Shown here: positions 22,299-32,631 of the stretch, piece by piece
Layout of the letters: each line of letters opens with the position of its first letter
How positions within the stretch are numbered: position 1 is the first letter of the stretch
Assembly (NCBI RefSeq): GCF_949987515.2
Contig: NC_082694.2
Span: 14,129,958 to 14,193,957, forward strand
Length of the DNA stretch: 64,000 nt
From: Delphinus delphis
Taxonomy: Eukaryota; Chordata; Mammalia; Artiodactyla; Delphinidae
Direction: 5' to 3'
The notes under the pieces: model-generated
What the model was told of the DNA's origin: nothing
Databases searched by the model: none
The model's input: the letters and a program-made list of their open reading frames with translations, nothing else
Program-made: the position numbers and the translations under genes

Positions 22299-22454
22299 GG
22301 GGAGCTAAGATCCTGCATGCTGCGCAGTGTGGCCAAAAAAAAAAAAAAAAGTGATACAAAGAGCATCATTTGGGTGCCTCTAAACCTCTAAACAATAAGA
22401 TCTTGACCCTTCCCTCACCAGGGTTTCATGACCTAATAAAGTATTTTTAAAAAT
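22299..22454 (+). repeat. 5'-truncated SINE plus a 110-bp non-SINE segment
   Basis: gggagctaagatcctgcatg...gtggcc and (A)16 are a SINE 3' end. About 110 bp of non-SINE sequence follows, ending aataaagtatttttaaaaataaa. The whole unit lies between the first and second of three copies of aaaaagaggtctctg (22283, 22455, 22601). The simplest reading is a truncated SINE that carried 3' flanking sequence from its source locus. Confidence 0.6.
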
Positions 22455-22470
22455 AAAAAGAGGTCTCTGG

Positions 22471-22600
22471 AGAATTCCCTGGCAGTCCAGTGGTTAGGAC
22501 TCCGTGCTTCCAGTGCAAGTGGCATGGGTTCAATTCCTGGTGGGGGAACAAAGATCCCACAAGCCGTGCTATATGGCCAAAAAATTAAAAATAAATAAAT
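22471..22600 (+). repeat. Short CHR-type SINE at a re-used site
   Basis: agaattccctggcagtccagtgg head, B-box-like ggttcaattcc, ggccaaaaaattaaaaataaataaat tail. Target duplication aaaaagaggtctctg at 22455-22469 and 22601-22615. The left copy is also the right duplication of the preceding insert. Confidence 0.92.
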
Positions 22601-22907
22601 AAAAAGAGGTCTCTGATCTTACTACTTGCTCTGAATTGCAGAATCTTTGTTTAGTTTCCGGCATATGATCTGACCTCTTGGTACCTGGGGTAAGTGGATA
22701 CCATCTGGGTAGCTGATAGCTTTAGCTGGTGATGACCCTGCACTGCTTCTTCTCCCAAGGATTTCCCTTTTTTGTTGTTTGTTTGTTTCCTTTTTGCAAA
22801 CTTACCCATGCATTGTAAAGAGTGGAGCTGTGTGTGGTACTGGAGAATTTCAATATTTTTCGGTTACTTTATTTCTGGAAACCCTGAATTCGGAAGTAAT
22901 CATGTAG

Positions 22908-23052
22908 TTGTTTTTTTGTTTTGTTTTTTTTGTTTTTGTTTTGGCAGCCCATGCGGCATGTGGGGGATCTTAGTTTCCCAAGCAGGGATCGAACCTGCGC
23001 CCCCGGCAGTAGAAGCGCGGAGTCTTAACCAATGGACCGCCAGGAAATTCCC
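22908..23052 (-). repeat. Short CHR-type SINE
   Basis: Poly-T/G tail, ggcagcccatgcggcatgtg, head complement ending accgccaggaaattcc. Target duplication aatcatg(t/c)ag at 22898-22907 and 23053-23062. Confidence 0.93.
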
Positions 23053-23062
23053 AATCATGCAG

Positions 23063-23977
23063 CTCCAGAGTTATCTTTTAATTATCCCTTATCTAGAATT
23101 TTGAGCAGAAAGAATGGGATGTTTGATTGGGGATTTCTTCCAAAGAAATGATGTTAAACCTGAGACCTGATGGATGAGTAAGAGGGGCTCAGGTGAGGAG
23201 AGGGGAGTCTTTGTGGCTGAAAGGAAAGGCACAGAGGTGGAGCAATAGTAGGGGACCCGGGGTGCACCAGAGGGAAAGACCTACTCCATCTGACCTCATC
23301 AGAGAGGCTGGGTAGCCGCAATGAGATTCCCTTTCCAACTTAAATCTTTGGTGTCATTTCACCACCTAGGCTCCCTTTACCAAGGTTATAAGATGTACAA
23401 AGAACATCCCCGCCTGCCCCCGCCCCAGCAGCTGATGGTTATTCTCACTGTACCAGTCAAAACTGTGGCTGGAGAACCTAAACTGTCCACAAGCTTCTAG
23501 ACAAGCTTGGATTCATGCTTAAAGGGTGGGCTTCTCCTGTCCATTTAGTTAGAGCAAGGGGGCTGGTCTAGGAGGCAAATATCACACCCTGGCATTCCTT
23601 TGCTCAAATGCCTTGCTTTCCTTTTCTTGTGCTGTGTGGGAGCCATTTTCTTAATCAGGTAATTCCAGCCCCAAAGTAGCTGAGGGAGCTTGGGTGGCTT
23701 CCCCTTGGGGGGCAGCTGCCTGGGAAGCCAGCCAAGTTGCCTTTTGGTCTTCTGAGGGGAATCCAGGGTACAGGTTGGGGCGAGGGGCTGAGGAGAGTGG
23801 GGGCTCGGCCCTCTTCACATTCCTGCAAATAAGCTTTGTACACCTCTGCCAGTAGTCCCGTCTTTAGAATTAAAAATACAAGCTGAACAACTCCAAGAAA
23901 AATCACATACTTGTTGGTTAGTAGACTTTGGGAGAACTCACTCAACGCCTGAATGACATTTCTCCCTTTTTAGAAAG
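23063..23977. other. Single-copy region with one orphan ORF
   Basis: No transposable element recognised for about 900 bases, which is unusual in this window. The only reading frame that draws attention is the minus-strand one at 23655-23945, listed separately. cccgcctgcccccgcccc near 23410 could bind GC-box factors but is isolated. Confidence 0.4.
23655..23945 (-). other. Orphan 96-codon ORF with a hydrophobic segment
   Basis: The open frame begins at a ttg, not an atg, and extends one codon further upstream to a cattcag|g sequence that could act as a splice acceptor at about 23948. Residues about 13-32 form an uninterrupted hydrophobic stretch of transmembrane length, followed by a charged segment (EVYKAYLQECEEGRA) and then a proline/serine-rich part encoded by GC-rich DNA. 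No family is recognised, no repeat overlaps it, and no polypyrimidine tract supports the acceptor. It could be an exon of an unknown gene or chance; I favour chance. Confidence 0.15.
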
Positions 23978-23978
23978 T

Positions 23979-24444
23979 GTGTTAGTTTCCTAGCGTTGTC
24001 TAAATGAAGTACCACAAGCTGGGTGACTTCAAACAACGGAAATGTCTTCCCACACAGTTACAAGTCCGGGGGTTACAAGTTCAGAATTAAGTTGTTGGCA
24101 GGGTTCTTTCGGAGGGTCTGAGGGAGTCTCTGTCCCATATCCTTCCCTTAGCTTCTAATATTGTCGGCAATCCTTGGCATCCTTTGTCTTGTAGCTGTAT
24201 CACTCCCACCTCTGCCCCTGTCTTCACAAGGCATCTCCTTGTCTTCACATGGCCATCTTCTTCTAAGAACCCCAATTGTATTGGATTAAGGGCCCACCTT
24301 AATCCAATGTGACTTCTTTTTAGCATAACTAATGACCTCTTCGATGATTTTAGTTCCAGATAAAGTCACTTTCTGAAGTACTGGAGGGCTGGGGGTAAGA
24401 CTTCAACATGTTTTTGGGGAAGGACGCAATTCAAACCATGACAG
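23979..24444 (-). repeat. MaLR LTR (MLT1-like)
   Basis: tgtgttagtttcctagcgttgtc ... taccacaagctgggtgacttcaaacaac ... attggattaagggccca ... gtactggagg ... caattcaaaccatgaca is the complement of an MLT1-class LTR, near full length with both ends readable. Confidence 0.85.
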
Positions 24445-24853
24445 AGGGAGAAAATGCAAATAAAAGATATAGAACGTCTGTGCTGAAAATTTCCTCCTCG
24501 GCAATCTGGCTGTTTTGAACAGCCAGGTTTTGAACCTCGGTAATGTTCTAGGCCTCTGTGTCTGAGGATTTAACAGTCTTATTTTGCAAAAAGGCAAAAG
24601 ACATTCTCCAAGTTTTCCTCACTAAAGGATTTACGCAGAGTCTGGGGCTGCCAGCATCAGAGTATATGGGGGTTCTGTCCTTGCTGAGAGCTAGGACTGG
24701 CTCACCCAGGACTGTGGCAAAAGGAGATTTGAAGTTACATCGGAGGGAGGAAGGAAAGTGCAGTCATTCTGGAATTTATTCTGGAGCATGATGTGAGATG
24801 GAGATCTTATTTTATGCTTCTTCCAAATAGTTATCCTCTGCTCTTCATTGAGA
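24445..24853. other. Single-copy-like stretch, no gene seen
   Basis: No repeat recognised. A 77-codon plus-strand frame at 24558-24791 shows no identifiable domain. Confidence 0.35.
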
Positions 24854-24871
24854 CTACACATGTAATATGTT

Positions 24872-25096
24872 TTTTTCTGTTTTTTTTTTTTTTTTTTTTT
24901 TTTTTGCGGTTCATGGGCCTCTCACTGTTGTGACCTCTCCCGTTGCGGAGCACAGGCTCCGGACGCGCAGGCTCAGCGGCCATGGCTCATGGGCCCAGCC
25001 GCTCCGCGGCATGTAGGATCCTCCCGGACCGGGGCACGAACCCGTGTCCCCTGCATCGGCAGGCGGACTCTCAACCACTGCACCACCAGGGAAGCC
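24872..25096 (-). repeat. Young CHR-type SINE
   Basis: Long poly-T (over 20 bases), gcggttcatgggcctctcac, body, accagggaagcc. Target duplication ctacacatgtaatatgtt, 18 bp and perfect (24854-24871, 25097-25114). Confidence 0.97.
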
Positions 25097-25114
25097 CTAC
25101 ACATGTAATATGTT

Positions 25115-26279
25115 GATTTGAAGGGCCTCCTCTTGTTACACACTAAAGCTATAGGTATAGTGTGTCTTTCCATCCAGAATTAGAATGGGCTTCTCTATTT
25201 CTTCAAGTGTCCTCCAGAAAGTGCTGAAGTTTTGTTCATCTACATCCTGCATGTTTATCGTTTTGTTTATTTTTTGGTCTTTTGCTCATTATTGTCCTTG
25301 TTGCTCCTGAAAGGAGACTTTTCCTCCATTATATTTACTATATTGTTTACTTCTAGAATTAAAAAATATATATTGATTTTTCTCACATATATTTTGTAAC
25401 AAACCACTTGGCTGAAGTTTAATGAGCTCTCGTACTTTTTCAGATGATTCTTTTGTGCTTTCACATCATCTGAAAGTGGTGCTACTATTTTCCAAATATG
25501 GTCTGTACTTCCCGGCCTCAAGGTTTTGCTATTACTGTCTGAATTTTCATCATTCCTATCTCCCAGAACCTACTCTTCATCAAGACTCAATATCTCTGTG
25601 AAACCTCTTTCAACTTCCCTGAAAGAGTTAATTTCCCTCTCTCCAAACTTCCGTAAAACTTTGTACGTGCCTTTGTTTATAACCATATCATCCTGCATTA
25701 TAATTATCTGCTTATAAAGCTGCTTTCCCCCAGGACGCTAGAAAAAGCACACGTTTCTTCTCTAGGCTAGAGTCAAGTTGGGAAGGTTCTATTTGGATGA
25801 TAGAGAATGATGCTCTCATTCATCTATGTATTCCCTCCTCTGCAGTTCAGTACCTGATATAAGCGAGCTCAAGACATGAATGAAGAGACAAGGGAGCCCA
25901 CTAGTAGGGGATGAGCTGGAATCAGAACTTAGACAGAGGACCATGGCTTTTCTACCCCACATGGTGCCTCCCCAGATGCTGAACTCCAATTCAGGGACCT
26001 GTTGTCTCTAGGACTCTCTGCTGGCAGCTCACGTGGGGACTTGATCAACTTGGAAAAGAAGTGGGATGCCACCCTGTGTCCTGTACCCTTCCTAGACCTC
26101 AGTTACTATTGTGTAGCCCACACCCAGCAAGGGTTTCGATGGGTCCTTGAGAAGAGGCATGCCACCTAGAGGGCTGATGGAGGAAGTCCTCTTCCTACAA
26201 AATTGTCCAAGGCTTGAATTCCAATTCCTTCAGCCTCTAGTGAGACCCTCCCAGGCGGTGCCAGTGTTTGGGGTGGAGT
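25115..26279. other. Single-copy-like stretch, no gene seen
   Basis: AT-rich to about 25700, then balanced. A weak L2-like phrase occurs at about 25820-25890 (cattcatctatgtattccc ... gacatgaatgaa). No exon recognised. Confidence 0.4.
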
Positions 26280-26930
26280 CTTCGCGTTTGGAGCTGCCCT
26301 GAGAGTTATGGGGTCACGCGTGCAGAGGAAAAAGCTGGGTAAGAGCTTCCTTCCTTTGCTTCCCACGGCGAATTCCCAGCTCTGCCAGCTGCTGCTCTCT
26401 GATCGTCCCCCCTCACCAAGAGGGCCTCCCAGAAGCCCGCGACTGCCAGGCGGGGAAAACAAGGCGGCTTTATTTTGCAAAATGCCTGGGGTCAAACGGC
26501 CCCTGAAAGGCGGCGGGGGGAGGCGGCCGTCAGGCCAGGAATGCACACACCTGGTCCTGGGAAGGTTCCCTTGAATTCCTTCTGCTTTGCAGTCTCCTGG
26601 GGGCTTCCCTCTGGCGGTGGGTGGGAGTTTGGCAGTTGTGCCCTCGGGAGGGGACTCCACCCAGACCTCCGAGTCTGCGGCCACCGGGGGAGAGGTGGTG
26701 CGCCAAGAGTTCCCCCCCAAACGACTTCCTGTCTCCCCACCTGCAGTTCCCACCCCTCCCCCACCCCAGGCCCATGGGAAAAGAGAGAGCTTTCCAGAAA
26801 GAAAGGAAGAGTTTGGAGACAGACTTCCTCAGGAGCTTCCAGAATGGAATGGAATACGAGGGGCATGAAGCAAGGCCCTTGGATCCTGTCAGCCTGGGTC
26901 CCAAGCTTTCCATCTGACACATGAGGCTAA
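26280..26930. other. GC-rich, stop-poor, CpG-enriched patch
   Basis: CpGs cluster at 26283-26320 and 26440-26535 (for example aaggcggcggggggaggcggccg), giving the highest CpG density between 8 and 53 kb outside SINEs. Frames of 88-195 codons overlap in at least five frames on both strands, as expected where stop codons are rare. A candidate splice donor (ggGTAAGA at 26339) and a good acceptor (ttccttctgctttgcAG, ending 26592) lie 254 bp apart. No protein family is recognised. It may be a promoter/first-exon region or only a GC-rich island. Confidence 0.3.
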
Positions 26931-28384
26931 AACTCAGAGAACTTCAAAGACGTTCCTGGTTCTCCAGCTGATCCGTGGTGGACCACACTTGTTTACTTTC
27001 TATAACCTGTTCTGTCAGGATTATTTCATCACAGAGCCCTGCTGGACCTAATCAGAGGAGCACTGCTCAGGAATCACTATTTTGGAAACTTCTCATGACG
27101 GGCCCTCTAAGTGACCAGAGGGAAACAGTGTGATACTCTCTGAAGCTGGCCTAGTCCGCCACATGGTGGCCCCAGCTCCATCTGGAGGAAGTGGTGGATT
27201 TCCCTGCCTCTCACTTGGATTAGCTGCCACTCCAGGGAGGCAGGAATTGAGGGCTGGATCGTAGGCTCGTCGACCCCAAGACAGGCCAGCCTTCAGCCAG
27301 GAAGCAACCAAAGTAGGAGCGAGAGATACACAATATGTAAAGTTGAAGAGTCTGTGCAGATCCACCAGTTGCTTTCTCTTAGGTCTACACAGAAGATCCT
27401 TCTAGAAAGTTCATCTTTTCTCTGTGAAGTGAGGACAAAGGGAGCTTTATTCTCCTGGGTCAGGGCAAGAAAAGGAGAAAGTTGGCCAAGAGTCCTGGGC
27501 AGAGCCTGTCACGGTTCAGGAAGACCCCAAGGATGGAGAGAACCAAGGAGGTCTGCAGCCCCTCTGGGCCTGGGTCACCATTCTTAGAAGTGGGGAGGGT
27601 GTATCTTACCTCCACTGGGTCTCTCTGAAGCTAGGACCGAAAGAGTCAAGGTTGTATTCTTGAAAAAGGGCTGGTGCAGAATAAGAGAGTAAATGAGGAG
27701 AAGCAGCAAAGAAAGAGAGGGAAGGAGGGGGGGAGGAGACACCATGGCCATGGACCCTCACCAGACCTCTCGTTAGAGGAGCATTTCTTTGAGCCAAAGA
27801 ACCCCGTGTTGATGTGGTGAGCAGGTCGGGGACGATGGTGTTGATCATCGGGGGGTACCATGAGGGGTCCCCCACTAAAGCAGGGGAGGGAGGGACTTGC
27901 TTGTGGCTGACCGTGAGCCTCCCTCTGGGGGGTGCAGAAGAGTCTGGGCCACAGTTGCAGCTCCCAGGCCAGCCCAGTGTCCAGCTGTATCCAGCTGGGA
28001 TGTGCACGCTCCACTGTGAGACCAGGGAAAGATAGGATGAATGAGAGATTTCAGCTAGAAAGTGATGCTAGACCTTCCTCATCTGCAGAAGGCTTCTGAA
28101 CAAACAGCAATGTGACAAACCACCAGAGCTCCAAGGACGCAGAGAGACGTGAGCACAGTGATCACTTTGGTTCCAGAACCAGAAGCCTTTCCCTGTGTCT
28201 TCTGGGTCAGTTGAGTACTTGGTCAGGGGGCAGCTCTGAGGTTCCACAGCTCTCATAAAGAGCGGAGGGCTCACGGAGGGCCAGTGGGTGCTATCCGGAA
28301 ATTGCCCAAGTTGAAAACTTATGAACAAACATGTTATTTTAAGCCATTAAGTTTTAGAGTGGCTTGTAGTACAGATAATTGGGA
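26931..28384. other. Single-copy-like stretch, no gene established
   Basis: About 1.4 kb without recognised repeats. Overlapping frames at 27606-28035 on both strands (73-133 codons) have no identifiable domain. A polypurine run at 27690-27740 is low complexity. Confidence 0.4.
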
Positions 28385-28970
28385 CACACACTTGTTCCTT
28401 CACTTCATTTCGTGTTTTCAATAACCATGCCAGGCATGTATCACCACCCCTAATTTACAGGCAAGAAAAGCAAGGCTCAGAGTACGTTAGTCACAGGATG
28501 TTACGGACTGAATTGTGTCCTCTCCAAATTACTATTTTGAAGCCCTAACCCCCAATGTGACAGTACTTGGAGAAAGGGCTTTGGGGAGATAATTATGTTA
28601 AATGAAGTCGTAAGGGTGGGGCTCTGATAGGACAGGTGTCCTTTTAAGACAAGAAAGAGACAGGAGAGGACTCTCCACGTCCACCCCACGCAGCGGGCAC
28701 ACAGAGAAGAGACCATGGGAGGGTGCAGCAGGAGGTGACCATCTACAAACCAGGAGGAGAAGCTTCAGCAGAAACCAACCCTGGTGGCACCTTGATCTTC
28801 GACTTCTGTTCTCCAGGACTGTGAGGAAATGTTTCTATTGTTTAAGCCACTCAGTCTGTAACAGCCCAAGCAGACTAATTCACAAGACAAGTGGCATGGC
28901 CATGATTCATACTGAAATTCTCTGACTCAAAATCTGCGGTCCACTCATTACACTTCCTGAATGTGAAAAC
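28385..28970 (-). repeat. MIR SINE split by a MaLR LTR
   Basis: Left part: aacc atgccaggcatgtat ... cctaatttacaggcaagaaaagcaaggctcagag. Right part after the LTR: aagtggcatggccatgattcat ... tctgactcaaaatctgcgg. Both halves are the complement of one MIR, so the LTR at 28499-28887 landed inside it. Confidence 0.75.
28499..28887 (+). repeat. MaLR solo LTR inserted in MIR
   Basis: tgttacggactgaattgtgtcc ... gaagccctaacccccaatgtgac ... ggtggcaccttgatcttcgacttc ... ctattgtttaagccactcagtctgt ... cagactaattca is a complete MaLR LTR (MST/MLT1 type). No internal sequence remains. Confidence 0.9.
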
Positions 28971-29259
28971 AAGACTCTGTTCACAAGTGACAGTCCTCCC
29001 TGGTCTAGACTCGCAAGTCAGGGTCATTTTCTAAAGAGCCAAGTAGAACAGGAACCGGGTGCTTTTTAATCCAGGATTTGCCTGATCTACTGGTAGAGCT
29101 CAAATACCGGGCCAAGCCTGGGTCAAGGACCAGAAACAGCTCCAACGGGCCGGTTCCAGAAGCCAAAGGAGGCACTCTGTTCTGACCTAAGCTACCACAG
29201 GCCTGGGATAAACCCTGAATCTTTTCAGGGACTCATGAACTAGATCAGGAAATGGAGAG
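28971..29259. other. Single-copy-like stretch
   Basis: No repeat, exon or regulatory cluster recognised. Confidence 0.35.
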
Positions 29260-29790
29260 ATATAGTGATCTACCAGGCACTATTCCGGGCATTGAGAATA
29301 GAGTGGGAAATAAGCCACTGATTGCACGGAACTTATATTCTCTGGGGAACAGAAAGGAAATGAGTAAACACAAACACAGACAAATTAGCTTCTAATGTGG
29401 TCAGTGTTATGAAGGAAACTGACAGCTGAACTGACAGAGAATGCTTCAGGGAGGGGGATCGGTAGAGGTGGCATTTGAGCTGGAATGTAAAGAAAGAGAA
29501 GCAGCCACCATACAAAGAGTGGCAGGTAAGTGTTCCAGGCAGAAGGAAATGCAGGTGCAAAGGCCCTGAGGTGGGAAGTAGCCAGGCCCATTCAGGAAAT
29601 GCATGGACACAACATTGTAAATCAACGATACTTCAATTAAGGAAAAAACGAAAGAAAGAAAGAAATACATGGAGAGGGAGTTGCTAAGATCAGAGTATTG
29701 CAATGAGGTAAGGAAAGTGGTAAAAGAAAGTTGATGAGGCAGGACAGAATTTATGGGCCTTGTCGGCCACAGCAAGAAGACAGACTTAAA
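29260..29790 (-). repeat. L2 LINE 3' part, split by a tiny L1 insertion
   Basis: ctaccaggcactattccgggcattg, ggaacttatattctctgggg, gtgttatgaaggaaac, aggtggcatttgagctgg, gttccaggcagaaggaaatgc, gtgcaaaggccctgaggtggg and gggccttgtcggccacagc are the complement of the L2 3' region in correct order. The sequence resumes after the 54-bp insert at 29608-29661. Confidence 0.8.
29608..29661 (+). repeat. 54-bp L1 3'-end insertion
   Basis: cacaacattgtaaatcaacg followed by atacttcaatt and an A-rich (gaaa)n tail are the last bases of an L1. Near-perfect direct repeats gaaat(g/a)catgga at 29596-29607 and 29662-29673 prove a separate, extremely 5'-truncated retroposition into the L2. Confidence 0.85.
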
Positions 29791-30089
29791 TAAATTAAAG
29801 GTAGAATTTTCCTAACTGTGGTGCTGAACATGGGGAATAAATACAGAGAGGTTACCAGGAAGTGAGGAGACACTATTGTTGAGAAAATCATGCTCACCAT
29901 CCCTGTGAGGGTATGGACACGGCCTGATGACGAGCCATTTGTATCTGTTTCTTCTTTCCCACTGCTGGGGACATGGGAAAGAAATGACCACTTGCTTTGT
30001 TCCGAAATCTATTCCCAGGGCACAGGGACACCAGAGCACTGAGTGCCCACCTCTAAGAGTAGGGACGGATAGCCCAGGAAGAGAGTAAA
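29791..30089. other. Single-copy-like stretch
   Basis: No gene or repeat recognised. Confidence 0.3.
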
Positions 30090-30459
30090 GGAAATATATG
30101 CATTTCTTATTGCTGAAATTACAATAAGCTTAGTAGCTTAAAAAATACAAATTGATTATTTTAGAGTTCTGGAGGGCAGAAGTCAGAGATGGGTCTTGTT
30201 GGGTAAGATAAAGATGTTGGCAGAGCTGAGCTCCTTTCTAAAGGCTCTTTGGGAGAATTCATCTCCTTGACTTTTCTAGCTTCTAGAGGCCGCCATTCCC
30301 TGGCTCATGGCCCCCTTCCTCATCTTCAAAGCCAGGAATGGCAGATTGAGTCCCTCTCATGCTGCCATCTCTCTGGTTCTTCTATTATCATATCTCCCTC
30401 TGACCACAGCCAGGAAAGCTTCTCTGCCTTGAAGGACCCGTGTGATTAGCTTGGGCCCA

Positions 30460-30783
30460 TGTCTGATTCCGTTCAGGCTGCTATAACAAAATACCACAGA
30501 CTGGGTGGTTTATAAAGAACAGAAATTTATTTCTCACAGTTCTGGAGGCTGGAAGTTCGAGGACAGGGTACCATCATGGTCAGGTTCTGGTGAGGACCCT
30601 CCCCCCGGGGGTGTTCTCACGTGGTAGAAGGCTTTAGGGAGCTCTTTGGGCTCTCTTTTATAAGGGGACTCATTCCATTCAGGAGGACGGAGCCAAAAGC
30701 CTTACTTCCCAATACTATCACGTTGGGGGGTAGATTTCAACATGTGAATTTGGGGGGGGGACACAAACATTCAGACCATAGCA
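30460..30783 (-). repeat. Complete MST-type MaLR solo LTR
   Basis: Starts tg (tgtctgattccgttcaggct) and ends ca (tcagaccatagca), with 5-bp duplications gccca at 30455-30459 and 30784-30788: the textbook signature of retroviral integration followed by LTR-LTR recombination. The internal order (accacagactgggtgg, cacagttctggaggctgg, ttataaggggactcattccattc) fits MST elements. Confidence 0.93.
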
Positions 30784-30910
30784 GCCCACCTGGATAATCC
30801 AGGATAATCTCCCCATCTCAATACCCTTAACGTAATCACATGTGCAAAGTTCCTTTTGCCATGTAAAGTAACATACGCACAGGATCCATAGATTAAGATA
30901 TGGATATCTT

Positions 30911-31274
30911 GGACTTCCTTGGTGGCTCAGTGGTTAAGAATCCACCTGCCAATGCAGAGGACACGGGTTCGAGCCCTGGTCAGGGAAGATCCCGCATGCC
31001 GCGGAGCAACTAAGCCCATGTGCCACAACTACTGAGCCTGCGCTCTAGAGCCAGTGAGCCACAATTACTGAGCCCACGTGCCACAACAACTGAAGCCCGC
31101 ACACCTAAAATCTGTGTTCCACAACAAAGAGAAGCCACCGCAATAAGAAGCCCGCGCACCGCAACGAAGGGTAGCCCCCGCTCACCACAACTAGACAAAG
31201 CCCGCACGCAGCAACGAAGACCCAACACAGCCAAAAATAAATAAATTAAATAAATAAATAAATGTATTAAAAAA
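30911..31274 (+). repeat. Long-form CHR-type SINE
   Basis: ggacttccttggtggctcag head, ggttcgagccc B box, modular body, (aaat)n tail. A perfect 16-bp duplication aagatatggatatctt flanks it (30895-30910, 31275-31290). Confidence 0.97.
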
Positions 31275-31320
31275 AAGATATGGATATCTTTGGAGATCAC
31301 TATTCTGCCTATCACAATGT

Positions 31321-31519
31321 TACTTAAGGGCTAAAATAAGGATAAAAGTAGATGGGTTTGGGGTTCTTCAGGTGGGCACATCCAGAGATTATTTAATAAA
31401 TCCTCTTGATGGGCTCTTTTGTCTGAAGTTTTGTGCTTATTCAGGGATACAGATATGAATGATAAAAACAATCATCATTTATTGGGAGCAGGTCATGAGC
31501 CAGGGGCTCTCCCATAACT
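31321..31519. other. Short single-copy-like stretch
   Basis: Nothing recognised apart from a possible extension of the MIR to the right. Confidence 0.3.
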
Positions 31520-31610
31520 ACTACTACTTACAAATGATAATTTGTATTTATTGAGCACTTGCTACACGCCAAGCATTGTGAGAAGTGCTTTACATGCATG
31601 ATGAAAATGA
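31520..31610 (-). repeat. MIR SINE 3' part
   Basis: tttatttattgagcacttgc-type phrase (written ttgtatttattgagcactt) with cacgccaagcattgtgagaagtgctttacatgcat is the complement of the MIR 3' end. Confidence 0.8.
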
Positions 31611-32412
31611 AAAGTACTTATATGTTAGTATTCCTACTCTTTTTCTCTCCCTCCATCAGCTGAGTAAACCTTTGCCCGCTTATCTTTCCCCCTTCCCTGC
31701 CATGAACGGGGTATTTGGCCTTTGCAAACCACATTTTCAAGTTTTTATGTTTCAAAATTGGAAGAATGGGCTAAGCGAGACTGCTCTGTTGCTTAGGAGC
31801 TTTCCTTCATTTCAGAAATGCCCTTCACATTCCTCCCAGGTTGCATTTCTCGCGTGCCAGTTTATTAAGCTACCGTCCCTCAATTTCCAAAGCACCCTTT
31901 TAAATTCCACTCTGTGAGCTGAGCAGGAGACTCTGCAAACCACATTTCTGCATTGCCAGCTGGCTGTCTAGGAGGTTTTGCCCACAGGGGTGCCAGAGGG
32001 AGTTTGGAAGGCGGGAAGGGACCTTTCCTCTCTGCTCCCTATTTCTGTCCGCATCATCACAGCAGCATTTTCTCACTGGTGGCCACAGTTGGTTCTAGTA
32101 GCGAAGGCTGGTTTCAGTTTGCCTTTTTCTCCCACATTCTCAGAATCATTGTGTCCATTCAGAGACACCAGCAACTGCCAGATGATGTGTCCTCCTCAAA
32201 ACCTGAATCCCAGCCCCTTGGGGTCTCTCATCCAAGATCTTGAGGCACCAGCACCAGGCCAGTAGTGCCCCTTTCTCAAATTGCAAGTTTTAATCACCTC
32301 AACCTCTTCCTTTTGTTATTGCAGTCTTAGGTGGCAACTGCTTTGTGGAGCTACTATTTTCATGATTCTTCAGTATGTTCTTTTTGCCTTTTCGGTTCTC
32401 CAATATTTGGTT
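31611..32412. other. Single-copy-like stretch, no gene seen
   Basis: Plus-strand frames of 95-110 codons at 31585-32265 have no recognisable domain. No splice or CpG context. Confidence 0.4.
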
Positions 32413-32419
32413 AGCAATT

Positions 32420-32631
32420 TTTTTTTTTTTTTTTTTTTTGCGGTACGCGGGCCTCTCACTGCTGTGGCATCTCCCGTTGCGGAGCACAGGCTCCGGACGC
32501 GCAGGCTCAGTGGCCATGGCTCACGGGCCCAGCCGCTCCGCGGCACGTGGAATCTTCCCGGACCGGGGCACGAACCCGTGTCCCCTGCATCGGCAAACGG
32601 ACTCTCAACCACTGCGCCACCAGGGAAGTCC
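32420..32631 (-). repeat. Young CHR-type SINE, inner member of a stacked pair
   Basis: Poly-T, gcggtacgcgggcctctcac, body, accagggaagtcc. It has no duplication of its own around its right end; instead agcaatt occurs at 32413-32419 and again only after the next SINE (32813-32819). It therefore probably inserted into that SINE's A-tail. Confidence 0.94.

Larger units (their letters stand above)
30090..31320 (-). repeat. MLT1-type LTR interrupted twice
   Basis: Three segments (30090-30459, 30784-30910, 31275-31320) read in order as the complement of one MLT1-class LTR: ttagtagcttaaaaaatac, agttctggagggcagaagtc, ctcatggcccccttcctc, then tcaatacccttaacgtaatcac and the terminal cctatcacaatg. The gaps are filled by a complete MST-type LTR and a long SINE, each with target duplications. 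Confidence 0.8.

Noticed and set aside
26166..26753. 195-codon minus-strand ORF, the longest in the window
   Set aside because: It lies in a GC-rich patch where four other frames are also open. The protein is low-complexity Gly/Pro/Ser/Arg-rich, with no recognisable domain.
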